DNA of 64,000 nt from the NCBI GenBank assembly GCA_002483105.1, contig DLHG01000001.1:1-64000 (forward strand), read 5' to 3'. Positions 36,201 through 41,331 of this stretch are shown in pieces. Source of the stretch: Bacteroidetes bacterium UBA7674 (GTDB lineage: Bacteria > Bacteroidota > Bacteroidia > Chitinophagales > Chitinophagaceae). Numbering within the stretch: the first letter of the stretch is position 1; each line of letters opens with the position of its first letter. The position numbers were made by a program, and so were the translations under genes. The notes below the pieces were generated by a model. The model searched no databases. It had not been told where the DNA came from and saw nothing but the letters and a program-made list of their open reading frames with translations.

Positions 36201-36442
36201 CTTACTGTAACTACAAATAAAATCGGCTTCTTATCTGTAGCTGTGGCACTTCCGAATCCATAAGACAACATATTTTGATCAGGCATAAATTCAGTTGTAT
36301 AGCCATATTCCTCTAATACATAGAGGTTCAGTCTGCCAGTAGAGCCCTGGCTATCAATCGAAACAATTGCAATATCACCCTCATTAGGAGAAATATTGAT
36401 ATCTATTCTGTGGGGACAATTAATTACATCTATCGATTTCAT
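33236..36442 (-). CDS. Macro-like / PUA-like / KAP P-loop NTPase fusion protein
   Basis: 1068 residues. The N-terminal region, about 20-160, looks like a macro-type nucleotide-binding domain (KKLWLPLMGTGDGGLSIEES). About 175-300 resembles an EVE/PUA-like domain (ISKGTILIIKSSFQARGISYLRIKGIGIV). A KAP-family NTPase follows: Walker A GKWGSGKS at 366-373, a coiled coil at about 438-490, two membrane helices at about 571-592 and 600-618, Walker B IVLYIDDLDR at 761-770, and GTNPRAIKRLVNTYRI near 945. A Gln/Ala-rich linker lies at about 870-920. The gene is visibly AT-richer than its neighbours and sits between two DUF559 units. A role in phage defence is possible but unproven. Confidence 0.82.
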   Translation of the reverse strand: MKSIDVINCPHRIDINISPNEGDIAIVSIDSQGSTGRLNLYVLEEYGYTTEFMPDQNMLSYGFGSATATDKKPILFVVTVSNVDTRINLEKNLFAALSEFRGWFRGKKLWLPLMGTGDGGLSIEESYQITVRAINKFIASYGDDGGYFMCISLPPKNEEAIELLASIHIKQPALTNNVESVIRAFDNNFYLVGTIWDGDDQIERFFKDQIWETGYEEQFQSLINNISKGTILIIKSSFQARGISYLRIKGIGIVTDNFNNGTSLLVDWKIKNIQIDIENLGYYRNTIQEPSIDDVITIFSNIDEDLWYPLFHLPSLRDKRKDNIASLLSDSDAGTDYLDISKDINAFAKVMTAKNFTPPLAVALFGKWGSGKSFFMRKLKDRINELTGIKSHKFYCSGVAQIHFNAWSYMDANLWASIVTRIFEGLNEYIKENTSSDKQKQKVEEQLSKQLNVAKEQITLLETQKEVVTQNLQKLESKKNSLNSKIDRQIENIKNHTLWNVLEAVEEQFHAKDRITKALNENGSFKHTVEELKHIVPEGYWDNPSSAYKQAKSVYTFLKEFFKKEKVGANIFWTVLIIVIIATVPTIIWGIVYSTSKMNFALPQGLLSVMVLGAAAFKRMANTYEKIQPVVASFWQVKMSYEKQIGEATAKFEQEEKALKMEIEKNRTELFSVEKQIQETKIIKAELDFKLTQALSTEALYSFIERRSNSEEYKKHLGIISLIRKDFEILNDLFTDHTSEYTKVKDAEEFKKYFKKPLERIVLYIDDLDRCPEDTVVQVLEAVNLLMAFPLFIVVVGVDPRWVKNALVKRHYLQFAGKINDYDGSDIERIEPSNYLEKIFQIPFCLKDAGDDSVKNMIRKLAEADIAPTRGTGGAVQNANNAAQPAAAQQSVKTNAQIVSGQQIHQTASGQQISTDEIVDDSPETIKLTEKEVRLLEDMSVIVGTNPRAIKRLVNTYRIVKAHDDFNYDADIDEADVLVAMFLLALPIGKYRKLYPSFEKYINDDNNQWYKLSAYLQVSFKIDDLLDANKNELHAALSVKGSYHTLELTESNSFKTHNRFIKRFTFNN

Positions 36443-36532
36443 TATACACCGACTTAAGTTGATTTATGATTGTTCACTTACTGACAACCAATTTAGGATT
36501 TGTGAATTTAGTAGTTATAGCCATATAAAAAC

Positions 36533-36548
36533 ACCGTCTTTCGACGGT
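36533..36548. repeat. Perfect small hairpin
   Basis: ACCGTC-TTTC-GACGGT, with the same six-base arms as the hairpin at 4905-4920. It lies directly left of the first 87-bp direct repeat, in the upstream region of the KAP gene. Confidence 0.5.
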
Positions 36549-36549
36549 A

Positions 36550-36636
36550 CTTTGTGGATATCTCCCTCCCCCACTTCCCATCAAAATTGCTTAACTTACT
36601 ACCAATAAAGAGGGCAATCATCAAGCACCAAATACC
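36550..36636 (+). repeat. 87-bp direct repeat, copy A
   Basis: Begins CTTTGTGGATATCTCCCT and continues through TAACTTACTACCAATAAAG. It matches copy B at 37232-37318 with 9 differences in 87 positions and no gaps. TAACTTAC inside it resembles a -7 promoter box. Confidence 0.85.
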
Positions 36637-36672
36637 AGCCCAAACATCTTATACTACTTCCATGTCATTGGC

Positions 36673-36864
36673 TTACCCTTTTGGCCTGATATCCTCAATG
36701 CCATTAACGGTCAACCATTCCCTGAAAGCCTTGGGATCATCAGGTGTATGGTGAATGATATCATTGGTCCGCAGGCTGATGGTAAATATCCCTGCCGCTT
36801 CCATAAACTTTTTTAACTGCTTCGCTGTGTACTTAAATCCTTCATAGAGATAGTCTTGTTGCAT
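36673..36864 (-). CDS. Small hypothetical protein divergent from an XRE regulator
   Basis: 63 residues from the ATG at 36864 (MQQDYLYEGFKYTAKQ). The frame runs nine codons further to a GTG. Mixed alpha/beta pattern: YTAKQLKKFMEAAGIFTISL, then HHTPDDPKAFREWLTVNGIED. No family recognised. It is transcribed divergently from the helix-turn-helix gene at 36949, and both sit between the two 87-bp direct repeats. A toxin-antitoxin-like or regulator-target pair is conceivable but not supported by any motif. Confidence 0.55.
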   Translation of the reverse strand: MQQDYLYEGFKYTAKQLKKFMEAAGIFTISLRTNDIIHHTPDDPKAFREWLTVNGIEDIRPKG

Positions 36865-36948
36865 AGCATAAATATTTCTGCAAAAATACACAATTCTTAG
36901 TTATTACTAACCAAACCAACAAACACTTTGTTTTACTTGGCATCCGCG

Positions 36949-37212
36949 ATGAAACAGCCGGGAAAAACAAAATTTGAGATTGCGATAGCCGATAAGGTAA
37001 GAGAGATCCGCATCGAAAAAGGCTTTTCGCAGGAATACCTGGCGGAAGTTCTGGGCTTTACCAGGGGCTTTATCGGCCAGATAGAAACTCCATCGCACGC
37101 CAGCAAATACAGCTTCAATCATCTCAACAGGTTAGCTAAAGAAATGGACTGCTCGCCGAAAGATTTTATGCCCGAAAACTATGTTGAAGAAAGCGACTGG
37201 ACAGAAGAATAA
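36949..37212 (+). CDS. XRE-family helix-turn-helix regulator
   Basis: 87 residues from the ATG at 36949 (MKQPGKTKF); seven upstream in-frame codons belong to the leader. The Cro/C1-type domain spans about 8-70: IADKVREIRIEKGFSQEYLAEVLGFTRGFIGQIE, then YSFNHLNRLAKEMDCSPKDF. An acidic tail follows (ENYVEESDWTEE). Likely a small DNA-binding repressor acting on the divergent promoter it shares with the gene at 36673-36864. Confidence 0.85.
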   Translation: MKQPGKTKFEIAIADKVREIRIEKGFSQEYLAEVLGFTRGFIGQIETPSHASKYSFNHLNRLAKEMDCSPKDFMPENYVEESDWTEE

Positions 37213-37231
37213 AAACTTTCTTATATAGCCG

Positions 37232-37318
37232 CTTTGTGGATATCTCCCTTCCCCACCTCCGATCAAAATTTCGTAACTTACTACCAATAAAGAGGGCAAG
37301 CAGCAGGCACCAAACACC
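37232..37318 (+). repeat. 87-bp direct repeat, copy B
   Basis: About 90 percent identical to copy A (36550-36636), same orientation, 682 bases apart. It starts 19 bases after the XRE gene and is followed directly by a 21-bp tandem array. Confidence 0.85.
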
Positions 37319-37326
37319 CGCTACAA

Positions 37327-37411
37327 CAAAAGTGAAATGACCTGAAGCAAGAATGAAGTAACATGAAGCAAAAGTGAAATAACCTGAAACAAAAGTGAAG
37401 TAAAAGTGAAG
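37327..37411 (+). repeat. Four-unit 21-bp tandem array
   Basis: Units start at 37327, 37348, 37369 and 37390. The first three are exactly 21 bases (CAAAAGTGAAATGACCTGAAG and variants); the fourth is 22 and internally rearranged. The array is non-coding, with stops in the forward frames. The core AGTGAAAT is shared with the array at 24868. Confidence 0.75.
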
Positions 37412-37508
37412 CAAAAAGCAGCAAAACTGAAACAAAAACAAGAGCCCCCTTGCCAGCACTGCGTTTCAGCCGCCACCTTCCACCCAAAAGTGAAATAAAA
37501 ACCATAAA

Positions 37509-37556
37509 GTCCCCTCCTTACGAAGGAGGGGTGCCGAAGGCGGGGTGGTTGTCGGC
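37509..37556 (+). repeat. DUF559-associated palindromic element, left copy of unit 2
   Basis: Hairpin CCCCTCCTTACGAAGGAGGGG, then TGCC-GAA-GGC, GGGGTGGTTGTCGGCTC. It is inverted relative to the right copy at 37953-38012: both contain CTCCTTACGAAGGAG and GGTGGTTGT in the same order when read from their outer ends. Confidence 0.82.
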
Positions 37557-37583
37557 TCACGAAAAGCACATAAACCAGAGGAA

Positions 37584-37961
37584 ATGCACTATACCGATAA
37601 AAAAGTCTTCAATTATCATCCACAGGTTGAAAAGCGGAAAGTCCTCAGAAATAACCTTACAAAAGCGGAGGCAGCCCTTTGGCTACTGTTAAAAGGCGGC
37701 AAACTGAATGGCAAAAAGTTTAGAAGGCAACATGGTATTGAACAGTATATAGTCGATTTCTACTGCCCATCAGAAAAACTAATTATAGAACTGGACGGAG
37801 AAGTCCACAGCGATCCACTTCGTTCCGTTTACGATAAAGAAAGAGAGGATAGTCTGAAAGAATTAGGCTTTACAATATTAAGATTTGAGAATAAGCTGAT
37901 CTTCGAGAACGCCGAAGGTGTACTGCGGACTATTGCTTCGGCTTTTTCTCAACGCGAGTAA
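37584..37961 (+). CDS. DUF559-family nuclease-like protein (unit 2)
   Basis: 125 residues from the ATG at 37584, which has an AGAGGAA ribosome site. A GTG at 37545 in the same frame lies inside the left repeat and is a less likely start. The motifs match unit 1: LTKAEAALWLLLKGGKLNGKKF, RRQHGIEQYIVDFYC, KLIIELDGEVHSD, YDKEREDSLKELGFTILRF and a C-terminal helix ending SQRE. The last codons CGC GAG TAA are the conserved outer end of the palindromic element that follows. Identity to unit 1 is moderate, so this is not a recent duplication. Confidence 0.88.
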   Translation: MHYTDKKVFNYHPQVEKRKVLRNNLTKAEAALWLLLKGGKLNGKKFRRQHGIEQYIVDFYCPSEKLIIELDGEVHSDPLRSVYDKEREDSLKELGFTILRFENKLIFENAEGVLRTIASAFSQRE

Positions 37962-38012
37962 CAACCACCTCCCCCTGCGGGTACTCCTCCTTCGTAAGGA
38001 GGAGATTTTTTA
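37953..38012 (-). repeat. DUF559-associated palindromic element, right copy of unit 2
   Basis: CGCGAGTAACAACCACC, CCCTGCGGG, then hairpin CTCCTCCTTCGTAAGGAGGAG and a T-run. The first nine bases are the last two codons and the stop of the DUF559 gene. It aligns along its length with the solo elements at 51872 and 52375. The hairpin and T-run could also end transcription. Confidence 0.82.
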
Positions 38013-38061
38013 CTAAAACCAGCTACCAGCAAGCATCTCCACAATCCAAGCCCTGCCCGGC

Positions 38062-38190
38062 TGCATAGACGTGGCTGCACTACACTGCACAGACACAGCA
38101 CAAGTCCGCACAGACACGGCATAAGCCCGCACAGACGATGCGCAAGCCTGCACAGACATTGCACAAGTTCGCGCAGACGGGGCACGGGGG
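38062..38190 (+). repeat. Five- to six-unit 21-bp tandem array
   Basis: Units of 21 bases start at 38086, 38107, 38128, 38149 and 38170 with the pattern (T/C)GCACAGACAC-GGCACAAG(T/C)C. A diverged extra unit lies at 38062-38082. In the frame of the following gene each unit would code for seven residues of the type A-Q-T-x-H-K-P. A solo unit with a 2-base insertion recurs at 38538-38560, after that gene. Confidence 0.8.
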
Positions 38191-38500
38191 CTACGACATC
38201 CCGGTTTGTCGGCAGGATGTTAGGGAAATGTTAGAACTGGTTGGGGTAGAAGACTGCTGGCAAGTGTTTTACGTATATCCTTTAATGGCAAAACCTGAAA
38301 TTGCTGATGAAAACAGTCAGGAAAAGATCACGAAGGCGCCGTCCGGCCCACCGGTGATCAGATTAACTAACCCGTCTCCTGCTGATAAGGAGGAAGAAGA
38401 ACAGGAAGACGAAAATCGCCGCCGCTGGTTGCTTTTCGAGGCACAACGCGTTGGCATGGCAGAAGGCTTACACAAGCCGGATGCCGACAAGAAGAAATAG
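38138..38500 (+). CDS. Small protein with WLLFEAQRVGMAEG motif (copy 1)
   Basis: 120 residues from the first in-frame ATG, which lies inside the 21-bp array, so the N-terminal 17 residues are repeat-encoded and the true start is uncertain. The body has a YDIPVCRQDVREMLELVGVED segment, then an acidic linker (DKEEEEQEDENRRR) and the C-terminal motif WLLFEAQRVGMAEG. The same 14 residues occur in the gene at 39261 with different codons, which supports real translation. No known family or function. The stop codon lies inside a terminator stem. Confidence 0.6.
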   Translation: MRKPAQTLHKFAQTGHGGYDIPVCRQDVREMLELVGVEDCWQVFYVYPLMAKPEIADENSQEKITKAPSGPPVIRLTNPSPADKEEEEQEDENRRRWLLFEAQRVGMAEGLHKPDADKKK

Positions 38501-38522
38501 CTACCCAGGGGTAGCTATTTTA
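38495..38522 (+). terminator. Terminator overlapping the stop codon
   Basis: AAATAGCTACCC and GGGTAGCTATTT pair perfectly around a 2-base AG gap and are followed by TT. The TAG stop is part of the left arm. The gene at 39261 ends in a related hairpin. Confidence 0.75.
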
Positions 38523-38634
38523 ATATCATCCTGAGCTGTGCACATAGACACGGCACAAGTAAAACAATGAAAATTCCCCCACAAATAATGCAGGGGAATG
38601 TAAGGGCAGAACCGATATATAGCTTCTATAAAAA

Positions 38635-39021
38635 TTACTGGAGAATAAGATTTCCTCCTACCCAGCTTAGAGTACCTGGTCCGCTAAAACAGGAGCCACA
38701 TGGAGCCATTCCGGATGCGGGAAAACATGCCGGAATTGTATTATCGCTTACCGTAACGCAGGCTCCCGGACACCCGGTTAAAAAACAAACAGTATAAGCT
38801 ACCTTGTCACAGGCACCACAACAGTTATGAAGAACGCTCAACAACACACTTGCTCCCGGCTGCACATCATAGGTATTACAGGGAGTAGTTTGCTGGCAGT
38901 TACATATAGAGTAACATATTCTACGGATCATCACCGTACAATTTGAATTATTAGTGAAGCTCTGAGCTTCGGCCATTAAAGACATAGTACACAGTAGTAC
39001 TAAAAAGAATAGTTTTCTCAT
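38635..39021 (-). CDS. Small cysteine-rich exported protein
   Basis: 128 residues. A signal peptide (MRKLFFLVLLCTMSLMAEAQ) is followed by a mature part of about 108 residues with many cysteines, several in CxC or CC spacing (CYSICNCQQTTPC, HNCCGAC, GCPGAC, CGSC). There are no charged clusters and no T9SS domain. This looks like a disulfide-stabilised secreted protein. No known family recognised. It lies between the two WLLFEAQRVGMAEG genes on the opposite strand. Confidence 0.72.
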   Translation of the reverse strand: MRKLFFLVLLCTMSLMAEAQSFTNNSNCTVMIRRICYSICNCQQTTPCNTYDVQPGASVLLSVLHNCCGACDKVAYTVCFLTGCPGACVTVSDNTIPACFPASGMAPCGSCFSGPGTLSWVGGNLILQ

Positions 39022-39216
39022 TTTGTTTAGTTTTAAAGTGATAAAATAATGTTGACTATTAACCGGTTCTTACTATAAAAGTAGAAACGATATATCTCAT
39101 AAACACCAGTCAAACGACGGTAAACTAAATGATTGTAATGTGCCTATAGATGCGATCAAGCTCATCTTTATGCTGTTAAAAAAGTGTTAGATAACAAGGC
39201 TCGAAAACCGCCCTGC

Positions 39217-39231
39217 TACGGAAAATCCGTA
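39217..39231. promoter_or_regulatory. Palindrome upstream of a small gene
   Basis: TACGGA-AAA-TCCGTA, a perfect 6-bp inverted repeat with a 3-base spacer, 29 bases before the start at 39261. It has the size and symmetry of a dimeric regulator site. Confidence 0.45.
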
Positions 39232-39260
39232 AATATGTATAGGGGTAAATCAACTATCAT

Positions 39261-39470
39261 ATGGGGGCTAACAGGGAGGGGCGCACACCACGCAAAAGTG
39301 AACCGGGCAGCAATGCTACCAGGCGTCAGCAACAGGTACAGGAGGCATTAAAAGGTCTTGAAAAAAACGAGCACGATATGTGGCTGCTGTTTGAGGCGCA
39401 ACGGGTAGGTATGGCCGAGGGCATGCGAGCGCCGGAGCCGGGAAAACAAAAAAGCCACCCCACCAGGTAG
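39261..39470 (+). CDS. Small protein with WLLFEAQRVGMAEG motif (copy 2)
   Basis: 69 residues: a basic, polar N-terminus (MGANREGRTPRKSEPGS), a helical segment rich in Gln, Glu and Lys, then WLLFEAQRVGMAEG and a short basic tail. The motif is identical to that in the gene at 38138, while 9 of its 14 codons differ and all differences are synonymous. Without the first half it could be a minimal version of the longer protein. Its stop (TAG) lies in a hairpin similar to that of copy 1. Function unknown. Confidence 0.68.
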   Translation: MGANREGRTPRKSEPGSNATRRQQQVQEALKGLEKNEHDMWLLFEAQRVGMAEGMRAPEPGKQKSHPTR

Positions 39471-39474
39471 CTTT
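39451..39474 (+). terminator. Hairpin overlapping the stop codon
   Basis: AAAGCCACC and GGTAGCTTT form a stem with one mismatch. It shares GGTAGCT with the hairpin at 38495-38522. Confidence 0.55.
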
Positions 39475-39507
39475 AAGGAATAGAGTTACAGTACTATTAT
39501 TTGTGGA

Positions 39508-40335
39508 TTATTGGATGAAAATTCTTCCTTTGGCAGCCCGGGAATCCGGGCAGCTGAGGTGGTAGAAGTAAGAACCTGCGCTAAGACCATCCCGGCTGAG
39601 TTCCAGTTGACCCGATGTAATATTTTCTATCCGGCGCACTAAGCGGCCTTCAGTATTGTACAGTTGGAAAGTGTATTTTTTACCCGTGGCATTAGGGAAC
39701 GTCAGCGTTGCCCTGTCGCTGAACGGATTGGGTGCAATGGTGATGCCCGCTCCCTCTTCTACGTCTTCAATAGAAAGCCATCCACCGGGGCAGTTGGTAT
39801 GGTTGTATACAATGAGCTCCTGGCAGCCGCCCTCATAAGTGACGGTGTTGTAGAGATCAAGTTCGTTGGTCGTCAGTAGGAATTTTACATGGTCACAGGT
39901 ATCGCAACCGCTTATTAATTGCTGCGGTTCGCTGAACGTCCAGAGGTTGGCTGTGGCATCGTCGTAGCTATAGAAAGCAAAGGTGTCTCCATAGCATCCC
40001 GTATAGTCCATACCGGACTGCGCGGCACAGGTACCATTAAATACAGAGATCGTCTTTGTGAAGGTGTCGGTAGTACAACCGATCATGTTCATGGCAACAA
40101 GGGTAACAGTGTGGTTATCGGAGCAGGGCGTGGAAAATATGATCGTTGTATCCGGGCTGGTTGAGTAGAGATCTCCATCTACCAGCCAATAGAAAGCGTT
40201 GGCGCCGGTGCTGGTGGATGTAAGTGTAATAGTCATACCCGAGCAGACGCGGGTCTTTGAGGTGTAGTTGGCTGTTACAGCCTTAGCTGCCATACCCAGC
40301 AGCAGAAATGCGAGCAAAAGTGACGAGTTCTTCAT
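39508..40335 (-). CDS. Secreted T9SS cargo with Ig/PKD-like domain
   Basis: 275 residues. A signal peptide of about 20 residues (ending AKAVTA) leads an Ig- or PKD-like domain (RVCSGMTITLTSTSTGANAF, YWLVDG ... NHTVTLVAMN). A Cys-containing middle follows (CAAQSGMDYTGCYGD, SGCDTCDHVKF), then a T9SS type A sorting domain (IAPNPFSDRATLTF ... GSYFYHLSCPD). Exported and attached to or released from the cell surface. No enzyme motif is seen. Confidence 0.8.
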   Translation of the reverse strand: MKNSSLLLAFLLLGMAAKAVTANYTSKTRVCSGMTITLTSTSTGANAFYWLVDGDLYSTSPDTTIIFSTPCSDNHTVTLVAMNMIGCTTDTFTKTISVFNGTCAAQSGMDYTGCYGDTFAFYSYDDATANLWTFSEPQQLISGCDTCDHVKFLLTTNELDLYNTVTYEGGCQELIVYNHTNCPGGWLSIEDVEEGAGITIAPNPFSDRATLTFPNATGKKYTFQLYNTEGRLVRRIENITSGQLELSRDGLSAGSYFYHLSCPDSRAAKGRIFIQ

Positions 40336-40536
40336 AACAAACAGTGATTTTGGTTAGCGATGCATTTACTACCTCAAAATTAGCAAATGGGTTTGCGGTG
40401 AGGTGGGTGAAAAGAGGGGTAGATGCGCTACAGTAGCGGCTTTACTAACCTAAAGGGGGTGAGAAAATGTGTTAAGGAAATGGTAAAAGAAACTGCCCGT
40501 TATGTGTTTCCTGAGCGTTGCCTCCCACGTTATCTT

Positions 40537-40602
40537 TACTTTTCTTTTGCTCCGCTCCCGACATGCGTCGGGACAGGCGCTAGAAAAGTAACAAAAGAAA
40601 AT
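40537..40602. repeat. Palindromic repeat-like element
   Basis: Left arm TTACTTTTCTTTTG, central perfect hairpin CCCGAC-ATGC-GTCGGG at 40557-40572, right arm AGAAAAGTAACAAAAGAAAA. The right arm offers two overlapping pairing partners for the left arm. It resembles dispersed TTACTTTTCTTTTG elements seen in many genomes; only one copy is in this window. Confidence 0.5.
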
Positions 40603-40900
40603 GCGGCCCTACGCCATGCGGCTCCGCCCGGCTCGGGGGCCAACGCTGCGTGTTATGTTGAGGTTCGCCGTTCGCTAATCAGCTGTGCGCTGGTTTTCTG
40701 ACCGAGCCGCAGAATGGCTATCCTGCTATATCAAGTTAGCCAAGCCCTATTCCGTCATTCAGATTCCTCCTGGCAGAAAAAGGCGCAGTCTATGTCCTTG
40801 GCTTAGGTAGCCATATTCCGCTGTAGACATTAGGGTAAAACAAGATGAAAATGTCGGAAAAACGGGGCTAAAAAAAAGTCAATTATTTACGCAAACTTAT

Positions 40901-40931
40901 TTTGGATAAAAAAATATTTGCAGTAACTTCG
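40901..40931 (+). promoter_or_regulatory. Promoter of the cold-shock gene
   Basis: TTTG at 40901-40904, a 19-base spacer, and TAACTTCG at 40924-40931, a good match to the Bacteroidota -33/-7 consensus. The leader to the ATG at 40963 is about 25 bases and U-rich. Confidence 0.65.
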
Positions 40932-40962
40932 ATACCATTATTAATTTTTTATTCTTTTTACA

Positions 40963-41154
40963 ATGCAAGAAGGTACAATTAAATTCTTCAATGAGACCAA
41001 AGGATTTGGTTTCATTAAGCCCAATGATGGCAGCGCGGACATCTTTGTTCACGTATCTGGTTTAACAGGTGAAGTTCGTGAAGGCGACAAGGTCTCTTAC
41101 GAAGTACAAAATGGTAAGAAAGGTTTGAATGCGGTTAACGTGCGCGTTATCTAA
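40963..41154 (+). CDS. Cold-shock domain protein (CspA family)
   Basis: 63 residues, a single cold-shock domain. RNP1 is KGFGFIKP and RNP2 is DIFVHVS, preceded by QEGTIKFFNETKG and followed by EGDKVSYEVQNGKKGLNAVNV. It binds single-stranded RNA or DNA and acts as an RNA chaperone. It is slightly shorter than the usual 66-70 residues. It has its own promoter and terminator, so it is a single-gene unit. Confidence 0.95.
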   Translation: MQEGTIKFFNETKGFGFIKPNDGSADIFVHVSGLTGEVREGDKVSYEVQNGKKGLNAVNVRVI

Positions 41155-41180
41155 GTTCGTAATTATATCATTTTCAGTAG

Positions 41181-41208
41181 AGCGCATACTTCGGGTATGC
41201 GCTTTTTT
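41181..41208 (+). terminator. Terminator of the cold-shock gene
   Basis: AGCGCATAC-TTCGG-GTATGCGCT stem with a UUCG-type loop, then six T residues. Confidence 0.92.
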
Positions 41209-41331
41209 ATTAGGGGTAATTGATGTGGAGTAATCAACATCCGCTATTGCTTTATTAAATTAGTATTATTCCTTCCCGCCGTTGTATCTATTGATGTGCA
41301 ATTGCTATTTTGGGCGGCTATATTTATACTT

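Larger units (their letters stand above)
40336..40962. other. Intergenic region with a large palindromic repeat
   Basis: 627 bases. At about 40537-40602 TTACTTTTCTTTTG is followed by the hairpin CCCGAC-ATGC-GTCGGG and then AGAAAAGTAACAAAAGAAAA, which can pair with the left arm. GC-rich sequence with further inverted segments continues to about 40700. Frames across it look non-coding. The cold-shock gene promoter lies at the right end. Confidence 0.6.

Noticed and set aside
37949..38185. Minus-strand frame with repeated LCxL motifs
   Set aside because: The motif is only the translation of the 21-bp array on the other strand, and it runs into the palindromic element.
38062..38190. 21-bp array as a CRISPR array
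   Set aside because: The units are directly adjacent with no unique spacers and no cas genes are present.
40423..40701. 92-codon plus-strand frame in the GC-rich intergenic region
   Set aside because: It crosses palindromic repeat sequence, has no ribosome site and shows no protein-like pattern.
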